Positions 7,984 through 16,202 of a stretch of 52,714 nucleotides of DNA are shown here, one piece after another. Made by a program: the position numbers and the translations under genes. Below the pieces are notes generated by a model, which ran no database searches, was not told the origin of the DNA, and worked only from the letters and a program-made list of their open reading frames with translations. Numbering within the stretch: the first letter of the stretch is position 1; every line of letters starts with the position of its first letter. Source of the stretch: Levilactobacillus hammesii DSM 16381 (GTDB lineage: Bacteria; Bacillota; Bacilli; Lactobacillales; Lactobacillaceae); the NCBI RefSeq assembly GCF_001434395.1, contig NZ_AZFS01000059.1, forward strand, positions 1-52,714, in the 5' to 3' direction.

Positions 7984-8016
7984 AAAAAGCACCTCAGCCG
8001 CAACGACTGAGGTGCT
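7984..8016 (-). terminator. Terminator of the 88-aa unknown gene
   Basis: AGCACCTCAG pairs with CTGAGGTGCT around a 9-nt loop and is followed by TTTTTATTT on the minus strand, just past the stop codon of the gene ending at 8026. Confidence 0.9.
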
Positions 8017-8025
8017 CTTTGAAAT

Positions 8026-8292
8026 TTAAATCAACATTAACGTAACGCCTTCGATTGGCGTGAGACTGTCGCCGAGGTCACCGAAGACCAATTCCTTCGC
8101 AAAGACAGGTTGGTCAAGTTCGGTCAGGTTCGTCTTCTCAATGGTCAGATGATAACGGCCATGCCGGTCCTTGCTCAAGCCATAGTTCACGAATTCTTGT
8201 TCGGGGGCGTATTCCGCAAAATGGACGGCGTAATGTCCGAGCTGGTGAGAAACGACCAGACGAATCCCGTTTTCATCTCTAAAAATGTGCAA
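8026..8292 (-). CDS. Small protein of unknown function (88 aa)
   Basis: I do not recognise a family. The protein is soluble, with no signal peptide or membrane segment; it is rich in His and acidic residues and looks like an alternating beta-strand fold (RLVVSHQLGHYAVHFAEY; RYHLTIEKTNL; GVTLMLI). It uses a TTG start: AGGAGT lies 8 nt upstream and there is no better ATG. A clear terminator follows. The notable feature is upstream: an extended -10 promoter near 8533 is separated from the gene by about 190 nt of structured sequence ending in a terminator at 8335-8374, so expression may depend on read-through. Confidence 0.75.
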   Translation of the reverse strand: MHIFRDENGIRLVVSHQLGHYAVHFAEYAPEQEFVNYGLSKDRHGRYHLTIEKTNLTELDQPVFAKELVFGDLGDSLTPIEGVTLMLI

Positions 8293-8334
8293 AATTGTTC
8301 ACTCCTAAATTGATTGAAACTACCCTAATCTCGG

Positions 8335-8530
8335 CACAAAAACAAAGGAAGGGTCGCAACGACGCTCCCCTTCCGTTATCGGCCCGTAGCCAATCAAGAT
8401 TGGGAAACGTGCCGCGGCTGTCGACAATCACGGCTCATCAACCAATGATTAACCTACGTGCGCACAGTGATGTCAGCCTTGCCAAACCACAAAGAGTCCA
8501 GCTTCACCAGGATAGTTCCTCTATGTACTT
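8335..8530 (-). ncRNA. Candidate attenuated leader or small RNA upstream of the 88-aa gene
   Basis: An extended -10 (TGGTACAAT, -10 box at 8533-8538) fires on the minus strand. About 190 nt later GGAAGGG plus GTCG pairs with CGAC plus CCTTCC (8347-8374), followed by TTTGTTTTT, a good terminator placed 45 nt before the start codon of the next gene. Internal pairings include AATCA/TGATT and CCAATC/GATTGG. The layout is that of a riboswitch-like leader or an independent small RNA. I could not match it to a known riboswitch. Confidence 0.45.
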
Positions 8531-8599
8531 AGATTGTACCATACTTGCTCTAAAAAGATTAGTCACGGCCGGCCAGCCGGCAATATTTGCGAAAACTTA

Positions 8600-8770
8600 A
8601 GCCATCCCCTTGCCAGTGACGGGGGAAACATGCTTCAATATTAGTAATAAAGTAATTAATTATTGGTCGCCGGGCCGTGTACGAAGCGCATCACCGCTGA
8701 TAGCAGGGATCAGCCGGCCACCTTAATTATTAAATGACTAGTAATTACGTAACTTCGATGGAGGCCCACA
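8600..8770 (+). promoter_or_regulatory. AT-rich upstream region of the 199-aa gene
   Basis: TTAATTATT flanks a GC-rich inverted segment (GGTcGCCGG / CCGGCcACC) between 8655 and 8730, giving a possible hairpin or operator ahead of the gene. No confident promoter boxes were picked. Confidence 0.3.
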
Positions 8771-9370
8771 ATGGCAAATACAAAGAACAGTCAAGCGGCA
8801 AAGATTCGGCAACAAATTATTTCATGGTTACAAGACGACCAGACCTCAGAGGTCGTTTCTGAAGACAAGTTCCCCGGCATTCGGGGTATCCGGGCCGTCA
8901 AGCTCCGCGCCATGTTGGGCAAATTGGGCTACGTGCAATCCGTCGTGATGGGCGCGGTCTCAGCAGCGCCATCCATTGATCCACGGATCAAGAAGGCCGC
9001 CGTGAAACCCCGGGAGGTCTATTACTATTTCGATGCCGACATGCCGGCTCCGGCCAAGGTGCAACGGCAGGCCCAGCGTGCGGCGGCCACGAGCACGACG
9101 ACTGCCAAGCCAACGACGCGGCCCGTTCAGATCAAAACCACCGGTCTCACCGGACTCTCCGGCACACCAGCCTTCAAGCAGCTGTTGGCGGCCAATGCCC
9201 AGCTGACCGGCGCGGTCGACGAACTGCTCACGGCCGCTCAGGAACAACGGCCCCTAACCGACCTGGAACTCAATTTTCTCACGGAATTTGCCACTAAATT
9301 GGCCCAGCAGACGGAGTCCCTGCAAAACTTCACGACGCAGTCTCGCATTGATCGTCTCCGGCGACTATAA
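8771..9370 (+). CDS. Unknown 199-aa protein with a Thr/Ala-rich linker
   Basis: I do not recognise a family. The N-terminal 85 residues look like a compact domain with helices (AAKIRQQIISWLQDD) and VYYYFDADMP at its end, possibly a small winged-helix-like fold. Residues about 90-125 form a low-complexity Ala/Thr/Gln/Pro linker. The C-terminal 75 residues are helical with regular Leu spacing and could be a coiled coil (FKQLLAANAQLTGAVDELL; LNFLTEFATKLAQQTESLQ). There is no signal peptide. GGAGG lies 8 nt before the ATG. It is monocistronic by spacing, and nothing nearby suggests a pathway. Codon use and GC fit the host, so it is probably a resident gene. Confidence 0.75.
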   Translation: MANTKNSQAAKIRQQIISWLQDDQTSEVVSEDKFPGIRGIRAVKLRAMLGKLGYVQSVVMGAVSAAPSIDPRIKKAAVKPREVYYYFDADMPAPAKVQRQAQRAAATSTTTAKPTTRPVQIKTTGLTGLSGTPAFKQLLAANAQLTGAVDELLTAAQEQRPLTDLELNFLTEFATKLAQQTESLQNFTTQSRIDRLRRL

Positions 9371-9507
9371 ACTTCGTTAAGTTGTTCACTTATTAAGTTA
9401 TGGGTGAAATTATTTGACCAATTTAACGTTTTTTGTGGAATTCGCTTGACTTTTGGGCACTCGACCTTTAATCTGTTATAAATTACTTTTATGGGGGACG
9501 ATTGCTC

Positions 9508-9768
9508 ATGGCATTGCATGAAGAAAACCGGGTCTATTGTGAAAAGACAGAACTTTTCTCAAATTCATTCTACGGGACGATTACCAAGATCTACGAACAC
9601 TCCGCACTGGTGAAGGTTGAACCTGAACAACTCGCCAAGAAGGAAACAGATAAAATTGACTCTTTCGGTGACTTAGTGGTCATTCGGCTCAGTGAGCTCC
9701 AACTGGTGGACGCCGCTGGCAAGCCAATGGCGGAACCAGACGACGAACCGCTGGAAGCAGCAGAATAA
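9508..9768 (+). CDS. Small DUF2187/KOW-like protein
   Basis: An 86-aa cytosolic protein with a small beta-barrel pattern: FYGTITKIYEHSALVKVEP followed by LVVIRLSELQLVD resembles DUF2187 (YkvS) proteins, which are KOW-like. The C-terminal 15 residues are acidic. GGGGG at 9492-9496 favours the ATG at 9508 over the in-frame TTG at 9502. A clear terminator follows within 40 bp. Role unknown; family assignment is by resemblance only. Confidence 0.7.
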   Translation: MALHEENRVYCEKTELFSNSFYGTITKIYEHSALVKVEPEQLAKKETDKIDSFGDLVVIRLSELQLVDAAGKPMAEPDDEPLEAAE

Positions 9769-9778
9769 TTAAAGATTG

Positions 9779-9809
9779 GCCGGTCCGCAATAGGGATCGG
9801 CTTTTATTG
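9779..9809 (+). terminator. Terminator of the DUF2187-like gene
   Basis: GCCGGTCC pairs with GGATCGGC (one G-T pair) around gcaatag, followed by TTTTATT. Confidence 0.8.
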
Positions 9810-9866
9810 TGGGCACATTTTGCCCAGCTTAAAACCAGCGGTCGGACTATACCTGGGTGCCGCTAC

Positions 9867-9900
9867 GAAAAAGAAGATGCAAGTTGTCCCGCATCTTCTT
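9867..9900 (-). terminator. Terminator of the MarR gene
   Basis: AAGAAGATGC pairs with GCATCTTCTT around a 10-nt loop, followed by TTTTTCG on the minus strand. Confidence 0.85.
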
Positions 9901-9912
9901 GGTTAGTCTCGG

Positions 9913-10299
9913 TTAATGGGCATTGACGATCTCGGTCAGCTGCTGGATCAACTCCGGTAGCTCCTCGTTGAGAACGTCGCTGACGTGTTCCTCAATGCGT
10001 CGGCCACGCGGTGTGATTTCAAAAACGTGATAACGACGGTCTGTCGCTAACGTTTCGTCATCAATGTAGCCGTTGTTGAGCAGCCGGCTAATCTGAATCG
10101 AAATCATGGACTGGCCCACATTGAGCCGCCGGGCCAGTTCACTGGTGCTGACTTTCTCTAGGGCGAGTTCGTGTAAGATTCGATACTGTTCAAACGTAAT
10201 TGCATCCCCGCTGCTTGGCCGTTTGATAAAGGGACGCAGCAACGAATTCAGCTGATGAATCCGTTGGACGTCCACGGCTAATTTATTGGCTTCCATCAT
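9913..10299 (-). CDS. MarR-family transcriptional regulator
   Basis: A 128-aa winged-helix DNA-binding protein. The recognition region is clear: FEQYRILHELALEKVSTSEL followed by ARRLNVGQSMISIQISRLLN and a wing with DDETLATDRRYHVFEITPRG, then a C-terminal dimerisation helix. The ATG at 10299 is chosen because GAGGAGG lies 8 nt upstream; an upstream in-frame start at 10323 lacks a site. MarR proteins usually act as dimeric repressors of a neighbouring gene, but neither neighbour is an obvious target. The gene stands alone with its own terminator. The ligand is unknown. Confidence 0.9.
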   Translation of the reverse strand: MMEANKLAVDVQRIHQLNSLLRPFIKRPSSGDAITFEQYRILHELALEKVSTSELARRLNVGQSMISIQISRLLNNGYIDDETLATDRRYHVFEITPRGRRIEEHVSDVLNEELPELIQQLTEIVNAH

Positions 10300-10533
10300 G
10301 TTACTCTTCCTCCTCGTGACCACCGACAGTCTGATCTCGTCGGTCCGTCTTTAACATAGTCATCGCGTAGTGGTAACTCAGTGGGTAAAACCATAAGCCC
10401 TAAAAGTTACCTCCCCTAAACATCCTACCACAGATAACAGACTACATTATAAACAAATCACATCTTAGCCAAATTTGCTATTAATTTCTTAATACGGAGA
10501 GCTTAAGAACGTTGCAACATCGGTCATCACGGT

Positions 10534-11301
10534 CTAGTACTGCTCATCCTCCAAGTGAAAGATCTCGCGGTTGCCGCGCAACACACTGCAGACCACCCGG
10601 CGAATGGTCTCACGACTCTTGGGATGATTGCATACAGTCATGCAGGCTGAGACGATAATCACAACCCGTTCTAGGCGAAATGCTCGTCCATCAAAACTAT
10701 CTTTGGTGGCGTTCTGGTAATCGTCGGGCGCAAAGTGACGGAGAGACTCTTGATGTTCCTTGATCAGATGACGCTTAATCGCGCTCGCCTCTTTGATCTT
10801 CTTGCGCAACCGGGTATCCGTATCCCGAAATATCATCTCCATCCCATCCTTCAGTTGCACGCGGACTCTCTTCTCAGAAACCGCGTTGACACGTTCGACT
10901 GCCTGAATTCCCACCCAACTGGTCTGATTCTTGCGTTTCGGCTGTTCGGTAACCAACAATTGCAGGTTGCCACTGACAATCGGCGTCGGGCCGCTGAGAT
11001 TCAATAGTGCCACGTTCGTGTGATAGTCGTGCCACGTTTTATCCGTGGAATCAACTGCCATATTGACTAATTCTCTTGGTGCCAAGGGGGTTCGAAAGAA
11101 GCCGTCGTTTTCAGTTAAAACGATGGTATCGGCCGGGCGGTTGTTCTTTACAAACAAGAGCGACTGCCAATCCACATCAATCTCTCCCCGTGGGACGGCG
11201 CGGGCAATATCCTCTGGTTTCAGATGGGTAAAATCGATGACGCCCGTTTTCTCAATCTCTTGTCGGACGTCGTGCGCTAGTCCATTCAACAAATTAGCCA
11301 T
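10534..11301 (-). CDS. Unknown 255-aa protein
   Basis: I do not recognise a family. The sequence is soluble, with no signal peptide and no clear membrane segment. The N-terminal 60 residues are helical (LAHDVRQEIEKTGVIDFTHL), the middle has beta-strand character (DTIVLTENDGFFRT; LQLLVTEQPKRKNQ; VRVQLKDGMEMIFRD) and residues 160-190 are a basic helix. The C-terminus is rich in Arg, Cys and Val (RVVIIVSACMTVCNHPKSRE). AGAAGGGAA lies upstream of the ATG. There is no operon partner, and divergent transcription faces an XRE-like gene 330 bp away. GC content fits the host. A function is not proposed. Confidence 0.7.
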   Translation of the reverse strand: MANLLNGLAHDVRQEIEKTGVIDFTHLKPEDIARAVPRGEIDVDWQSLLFVKNNRPADTIVLTENDGFFRTPLAPRELVNMAVDSTDKTWHDYHTNVALLNLSGPTPIVSGNLQLLVTEQPKRKNQTSWVGIQAVERVNAVSEKRVRVQLKDGMEMIFRDTDTRLRKKIKEASAIKRHLIKEHQESLRHFAPDDYQNATKDSFDGRAFRLERVVIIVSACMTVCNHPKSRETIRRVVCSVLRGNREIFHLEDEQY

Positions 11302-11628
11302 TTACTAGTTCCCTTCTAACGAAAATTAACGTGTCTGACTGATGACCACGGTCTTCCTGTGGCTCAGCTATAGATTCCCACAAAAACCGAATTATAGCAA
11401 GAAATAAACATTGAATTTTAAAAATAATTTATCAGACAAAATATAAACATCTTCCCATTATCAATGGTGTTTGGCCACAATCATTCGCCCCAAAATACAC
11501 GAACTATAATTTAAATTATACGGTTTAAATTCGATTTTTCTCATAATTTTAGCCTGGATTTTCATGGAGATTTCATGTAAAGACGCGCGGAAATTGCTAT
11601 AATCTAGGTAAAAGTGAGGTGATGGGTG
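11302..11628. promoter_or_regulatory. Divergent AT-rich promoter region
   Basis: Contains the extended -10 TGCTATAAT (box at 11598-11603) for the plus-strand gene at 11629; no matching -35 is visible. No gene is supported here; a 61-codon minus-strand frame (11461-11646) has no ribosome binding site. Confidence 0.5.
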
Positions 11629-12255
11629 ATGGTCAAGCAACGTCATTCCTTAAGTGCCGTGCTCACCAAAGCACGACTTATTTTAGCTGATGGGGCGAGC
11701 TATGAGGAGGTCTTGAAAAATTTGGATATCCCGGGGTGGTACCTAAGCGAGCTGGAGCACAGCCACATCGCCCACCCCAATCCCGACCTGTTGGCCTTGA
11801 TTTTCCAATGTTACGGTTTAAATGCGCAACAGGTGGCCGACTTGCAACGAGCGGAGGACCTCACCACGGCGTTATTTGAACTAACTATCTCCGACGATCT
11901 GCAACTGGCGGCCAACCATCACCAAGAGATGGACTGGCCGAACAGCGCTGAATTTGCCGCGAAACACGGCGTCATTAAGCCCACTGATCCCCGTGATCGG
12001 AACAGCTACGCCGACATTCTGCGCTGCATGCGTTTGGAGACCAGTGACTGCCCCATCCACACGGCAAGCCTTATCTATGGTGTCTCGCCCATGGCCTATT
12101 GGCAGATGGAAGCGGCCCAGATCCCGGTACCCGAAGAAATTGTGGCGGCGGTAGCGGCGCAACTGCAGGTGACTGATCTGCGCCCATTTTTGGAAGCGCC
12201 CGACTTAGCAGTGGCGGTTGAACGGCAACTGCGGGCGGTGGCCGATAATTTTTGA
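11629..12255 (+). CDS. Helix-turn-helix-like protein of unknown role (208 aa)
   Basis: The N-terminal 75 residues look like a lambda-repressor-type or loosely related helix-turn-helix (ARLILADGASYEEVLKNLDI, WYLSELEHSHIAHPNPDLLA). Two further similar helical blocks follow (YADILRCMRLETSDCPIHTA; IPVPEEIVAAVAAQLQVTDL), so the protein may contain three tandem degenerate HTH-like units. No membrane segment. GAGGTGAT lies 5 nt before the ATG at 11629; a GTG at 11626 is in frame but too close. A strong bidirectional terminator follows. Regulatory role is inferred; partner and target unknown. Confidence 0.7.
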   Translation: MVKQRHSLSAVLTKARLILADGASYEEVLKNLDIPGWYLSELEHSHIAHPNPDLLALIFQCYGLNAQQVADLQRAEDLTTALFELTISDDLQLAANHHQEMDWPNSAEFAAKHGVIKPTDPRDRNSYADILRCMRLETSDCPIHTASLIYGVSPMAYWQMEAAQIPVPEEIVAAVAAQLQVTDLRPFLEAPDLAVAVERQLRAVADNF

Positions 12256-12262
12256 AGTTAAC

Positions 12263-12297
12263 AAAAGGACCACCCAGATTGGGCGGTCCTTGTTTTT
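12263..12297. terminator. Bidirectional terminator between the HTH-like gene and the first slp gene
   Basis: AAAGGACC-CCCA pairs with TGGG-GGTCCTT around a 3-4 nt loop, with TTGTTTTT on the plus side and TTTTG on the minus side, serving both convergent genes. Confidence 0.85.
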
Positions 12298-12314
12298 GAC
12301 TCTAGAGAAATGGG

Positions 12315-13694
12315 TTACTTAGCAATCGCGTTGGCGAAATAAGTCGTGGTGGTAGCGGTCGCCGTCGTAGCTGGTGAGGTACCTTGACTTTCAGTCCCTA
12401 CGTAGAAGGCCTTGGTCGTTGAACCGTAAGTCCCGCTCAACGTGCTGCTCAACTTGTAAGTCGTGAAGTATTGCGTTGTGCCAGTCCCCTTGGTGTAGTT
12501 AGGCGTGTATAACGTGCCTAAGTTCGCCCCGTTCAGGTAAGTGGTCACATCGCTAGCAGCGAAGGTCATGCCTTCAACACCGGAGAAGTCGGATGCGGCG
12601 GGGAAGACTACCGTATCACTGGCAGCCTTGCTCCCCGTGGCGTAAGCCGTTAAGGCCGTTGCGGCTTGAGATAAGTCGCCGTTACCGGTCGTCGCAAAGA
12701 AGTTAATCTTGGTTGACTTCGCGTCGTTTTGCGCCACGCTTAACGTAATCGTGTCACCGGTCTTGGCGTTGTTAAGCGCCGTCAGGTTAACGGAGTCGGA
12801 ACGGGAGTACTTGTACCCAGTCCCTGCCAGAACAGCCTTGCCCCAGTCATTAGTGGCTTGGGAAGTGGCACTGCTCCCAACGGCGGTGCCAGTAGCGGTT
12901 GGCGTCTTGCCAGCAGCGTCTACTAAGCCCGTCAGCGTTGACGTAGCGACCGTCTTACCAGTAGAGGTGTTGAAGTTGACCTTGACGTCAGTCTTGTCGT
13001 TAAACGTGTCAGCGGCTGGCTTCGTAGTCGTCACGGCTTTGGCGTAGATCCAGCCATTAACGGCAGGATTGGCGCTGTCGGTCACGTAGTAGTAGAGGGA
13101 ACCTTCACGCGTCTTCTTAGCGGCAGACGTGATGGTTAGAGTGTCGTTGGCGTAACTCGTCGTATCCTTAACAGCCTTCGTGGCCTTGTATTGCGTGTTC
13201 TTAGGCGCACTCCATGTCACGTTAGACTTGCCGGGCTTCGCGAAGTAAACGGTCTTGTTGGCAGGCTTGGTGACGGACTTCATGGTAGAAGCCTTCTTGA
13301 TCCCACCAGCAAAGGTGCCGGCCTTCTTACCGCCGTAGACGTAACCGCGGTACTTGCCATCCATGGAAACAACCTTGTAGTAGACCGTTCCCTTGTTCGT
13401 GATTTGTTGGTTGTAGGCACGGAAGTAATCGGCGGACTTCTTGGAGGAAGCCAGCTTCTTCATCGTGGCGGTTGAAGCTACCTTCTTGGCACCCTTAACC
13501 GTTCCTGGCTTGGTGTACAGGGCGTTCTTCCCGGTTGGTTGAACGTTACGCTTGGTCCCGTCGGTCGTTAAGGTCTTACTGGAAACAATCTTGGCCTTGC
13601 TAGCGGCTTGAGCGGTGGTGGCTACCGTGGCAACGGCACCTAAGCTCAAGACAGCTAAACCAAGATACAGTGATTTTGCTAAACTTGATTTCAT
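12315..13694 (-). CDS. S-layer protein precursor, paralogue 1
   Basis: A 459-aa secreted protein. A signal peptide (residues 1-30, cleavage near AQAAS) precedes an N-terminal wall-binding half with two repeats around GKYRGYVYGGK (near 115) and GSLYYYVTD...NGWIYAK (near 200). That half matches the other two Slp paralogues here and the L. brevis SlpA/B/C/D family as I know it. The C-terminal half is Thr/Ser/Ala-rich and diverged, as expected for the self-assembly and exposed region. Strong GAGGAGAT ribosome binding site and an extended -10 (TGGTATACT at 13743-13748) are present. It should assemble on the cell surface; which paralogue dominates cannot be told from sequence, though codon use looks optimised. 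Confidence 0.93.
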   Translation of the reverse strand: MKSSLAKSLYLGLAVLSLGAVATVATTAQAASKAKIVSSKTLTTDGTKRNVQPTGKNALYTKPGTVKGAKKVASTATMKKLASSKKSADYFRAYNQQITNKGTVYYKVVSMDGKYRGYVYGGKKAGTFAGGIKKASTMKSVTKPANKTVYFAKPGKSNVTWSAPKNTQYKATKAVKDTTSYANDTLTITSAAKKTREGSLYYYVTDSANPAVNGWIYAKAVTTTKPAADTFNDKTDVKVNFNTSTGKTVATSTLTGLVDAAGKTPTATGTAVGSSATSQATNDWGKAVLAGTGYKYSRSDSVNLTALNNAKTGDTITLSVAQNDAKSTKINFFATTGNGDLSQAATALTAYATGSKAASDTVVFPAASDFSGVEGMTFAASDVTTYLNGANLGTLYTPNYTKGTGTTQYFTTYKLSSTLSGTYGSTTKAFYVGTESQGTSPATTATATTTTYFANAIAK

Positions 13695-13742
13695 AGTTAT
13701 GTGATCTCCTCTAAGGGTTAAAGTAATAGGTTAACGTTTTCC

Positions 13743-13750
13743 AGTATACC
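13743..13750 (-). promoter_or_regulatory. Extended -10 promoter of slp paralogue 1
   Basis: Minus-strand TGGTATACTGGAAAA; the same extended -10 block (TGGTATACTG-AAA) precedes slp paralogue 2. The -35 is not evident. Confidence 0.55.
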
Positions 13751-13808
13751 AAACTATTTAACTAATTACTGATAATTTAATTAAAAGTGTCCCCACTAAT
13801 AGACAGCA

Positions 13809-13848
13809 AGAACTCACCGATTGCGGGTCAAGACAATCGATGAGTTCT
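13809..13848 (-). terminator. Hairpin terminator of the orphan MqsA-like gene
   Basis: AGAACTCA-CGATTG pairs with CAATCG-TGAGTTCT around a 9-nt loop. The T-run on the minus strand is short (TTCTTGCTG). Confidence 0.6.
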
Positions 13849-13870
13849 CACTAGCCTTATGTAATTTTGC

Positions 13871-14401
13871 CTAAAGATGGGGCCGGCCCTCATAGTTTGC
13901 CAGCTTCGTGAGTAGGCCCTCAGCGTCCATCTCAGCCTGACGGCACCGTTCGCGAAGAATCTCTTGATGACTGCGGGCAAAGTCCTGTAGCGCGATGGGA
14001 GACAGCAACCAACGGAGCTTGACCTCCTGGTCGTAGGGTTGCAGGGCCATGTTGGCTTCGATGTCGGCCAGTAGGCTCTCGTCCACGCCCAGAACGACCG
14101 CGGTCTCGGCTTGTGACAGGCCGAGATGCTGCCGGGCAGAGCGAATCTCTTCGGGCTGGAAAAAATTGTATTTCCGCCGGTAAATGGCAAAATCCGTCCG
14201 GAAATTGTAATCGGGATCATCCACCGGTTCCAGGTACTCCTCTTCATCGTCAACATCAGCGGCAGCTGGCACCCAGTAACGATGCGTGTTGGCAATGGGC
14301 TCACTAAAAATCGTGAGCCGTTCTTCTACTTCAATCACTTTAAATTCGACGGGCGCCCCCGTAATATCCGGGTGACTCACCTTTGCAACCACTTTAACCA
14401 T
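13871..14401 (-). CDS. MqsA-like HTH protein, apparently without a toxin partner
   Basis: A 176-aa protein related to the antitoxin-like gene at 34610. Shared features are RYWVP, EYLEPVDDPDYNF, a Tyr-rich bridge (YRRKYNFF) and a C-terminal XRE helix-turn-helix (EEIRSARQHLGLSQAETAVV, LGVDESLLADIEANMALQ). The HTH resembles the DNA-binding domain of MqsA, but no Zn-finger cysteines are present. Start chosen at 14401 because GGAAGGGGAG lies about 10 nt upstream; an upstream TTG is in frame. No small toxin-like gene is adjacent on either side, so it is probably an orphan antitoxin or a stand-alone regulator. It lies among surface genes. Confidence 0.8.
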   Translation of the reverse strand: MVKVVAKVSHPDITGAPVEFKVIEVEERLTIFSEPIANTHRYWVPAAADVDDEEEYLEPVDDPDYNFRTDFAIYRRKYNFFQPEEIRSARQHLGLSQAETAVVLGVDESLLADIEANMALQPYDQEVKLRWLLSPIALQDFARSHQEILRERCRQAEMDAEGLLTKLANYEGRPHL

Positions 14402-14828
14402 GTCGCCGACTCCCCTTCCGAAAACCAAGTCACTGACTGTTTACATCCATTCAGTGAGGTTCTGAAAACCAGATCGTATTTTCAACGTCTTCATTACTAT
14501 ACCGAATTTGGCCGGTTTAGTGGTGGATGTTGGCTTACAAATAAAGTTATAGCTAATGGGCACAGATAAGCCGTGCCCGATCGCACGCCCTCAGGACTAT
14601 CAGGTTAACTGAAAACACATTGCTCCCTAAAAAAAGCCACCAAACGCTGATAACGTGAACGACCATTTCACCCTGCCGAGTTATAAAAGTTCTAATATCT
14701 AACCCCAACAACTAATTCATCTTTTCACAAACTTTTACCGTGTTTATACATAAAATCTACAATATTGTAACATTCCCCTGCTATACTCTGTTCTTGTCAT
14801 CAAGTAAAAACAACACAGGAGGAATCAT
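14402..14828. promoter_or_regulatory. Divergent intergenic region (MqsA-like / phosphatase)
   Basis: Contains TATAGT at 14495-14500 (minus) and an extended -10 TGCTATACT at 14780-14787 for the plus-strand phosphatase. No gene or repeat seen otherwise. Confidence 0.45.
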
Positions 14829-16124
14829 ATGCAACGCGCAACGATCGTCAAATCACTAAGTCTCGCCTGGGTGGCCCTGTCTTTAAGTGGCCTGGGAACA
14901 TCCAGCGCCCTAGCCGCAACGACCGCTACCACACCAGAGACTACCCCAACGACGCAGACTGCGGCCCCGACCGTTACCCAGCCCAAACCTGGTTCGCCAG
15001 AATATCCCGCATACTTAGCCGACCAAGTCGCGCAGTATGGCGACGTCAAAGACACGCTGATTCCTCTTTCAGGTACCAAGAACACCCGGGATATTGGCGG
15101 GTACAAAACGTCCGATGGTAAGTGGAAAATTCGTCCAAACCGGATTTTCCGTTCTGATAATTTAAGCACACTGACTGCTAGTGACGCGACAACGTTGTCC
15201 AAGGACCATCACGTCACCTCCATCATTGATCTCCGGACGCCTGGGCAACAAGCCAAGCAACCCGACAAAGCCATCCCTGGCGCATCGTTAACGTCCATTT
15301 CGGTTCTGGGAAGCCTCGCCGACACCAACGGTAAGGGCGATGGTGAGTTCTACAACTGGCAGCTGGAATTCGGCTACCACGCTGTGACGGGTTATCATCA
15401 ATTTTTGAACATGCTGCTGACTAATCCCAACGCTACCCTCTATCACTGTAGCTCCGGTAAGGATCGGACTGGGATCGGCACCGTCCTGATTATGACGATC
15501 TTGGGGATGGATCGAAAGACCATTATTAACGACTACATGCAGTCCAACCAAACGGGCCGTCGCGTTGAACGGGCTTGGATTATGGAATATTACCGTGAGA
15601 TTCTGGCCCGCTATGGTTCTATGGACAAGTACATCACGGATCTCTTGCAATTCACACCGGCACAGCAAGCCCAATTGCGGTCACAATATCTGGTGTCCGC
15701 GGACGATGCTCAGACGCCGTACCCAGCCCCTAGCAAGCCGGCTGCTCCTGTCGTTCCAAGCACCCCGACGCCGGCACCAACTCCTGAACCTACACAACCT
15801 AGTCAACCCGAAAAACCAAGTAAACCAACTAAGCCGTCTAAACCGGCTAAGCCTCACAAGAAGCAGCCCAAGACTAAGATTATTTCAACCAAGAAACTCA
15901 ATACGAAGTTCACTTATCGTGTAAAGGCGAATAAGAAGCTATTCAAAGACGCCTACCTACAAAAGTTAAAGGGCCATGCCCCTAAAAAATCCGTGAAGAA
16001 ATGGAAACTGATCAAACTTGCCAAGGTTAAGTCCAAGGGCAAGATCAGCTATCATTACCAAATCAAGGATCGTGCCGGTCATCAGGCATGGGTGGTTAGG
16101 AATCATGTGGTGAAAGTTAAATAA
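14829..16124 (+). CDS. Secreted tyrosine/serine phosphatase with C-terminal surface-attachment domain
   Basis: A 431-aa exported protein. Residues 1-30 are a signal peptide (cleavage after SSALA), followed by a Thr/Pro-rich linker and a Y_phosphatase3 domain (residues about 70-285) with NTRDIGGYKT, IFRSDNL and the CX5R loop HCSSGKDRTGIG whose Cys and Arg are catalytic. Residues about 295-345 are a Pro/Lys-rich wall-spanning linker, and the last 80 residues form a basic domain resembling SLAP/GW-type attachment modules. AGGAGGAATCAT precedes the ATG. Family members dephosphorylate protein phosphotyrosine or phosphoinositides; substrate here is unknown. It stands alone with an efficient terminator inside the surface-protein region. 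Confidence 0.88.
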   Translation: MQRATIVKSLSLAWVALSLSGLGTSSALAATTATTPETTPTTQTAAPTVTQPKPGSPEYPAYLADQVAQYGDVKDTLIPLSGTKNTRDIGGYKTSDGKWKIRPNRIFRSDNLSTLTASDATTLSKDHHVTSIIDLRTPGQQAKQPDKAIPGASLTSISVLGSLADTNGKGDGEFYNWQLEFGYHAVTGYHQFLNMLLTNPNATLYHCSSGKDRTGIGTVLIMTILGMDRKTIINDYMQSNQTGRRVERAWIMEYYREILARYGSMDKYITDLLQFTPAQQAQLRSQYLVSADDAQTPYPAPSKPAAPVVPSTPTPAPTPEPTQPSQPEKPSKPTKPSKPAKPHKKQPKTKIISTKKLNTKFTYRVKANKKLFKDAYLQKLKGHAPKKSVKKWKLIKLAKVKSKGKISYHYQIKDRAGHQAWVVRNHVVKVK

Positions 16125-16135
16125 TACGGTAATGT

Positions 16136-16172
16136 AAAGGGATGCCCTCGTGATGAGAGCATCCCTTTTGCG
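16136..16172. terminator. Bidirectional terminator (phosphatase / 170-aa secreted protein)
   Basis: AAAGGGATGC pairs with GCATCCCTTT around a 13-nt loop, between convergent genes. Confidence 0.85.
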
Positions 16173-16202
16173 CCTGATATTACTATCATGGTAGTGATGT
16201 TA

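Noticed and set aside
8295..8600. 101-aa plus-strand frame
   Set aside because: Antisense to the candidate leader RNA, no ribosome binding site.
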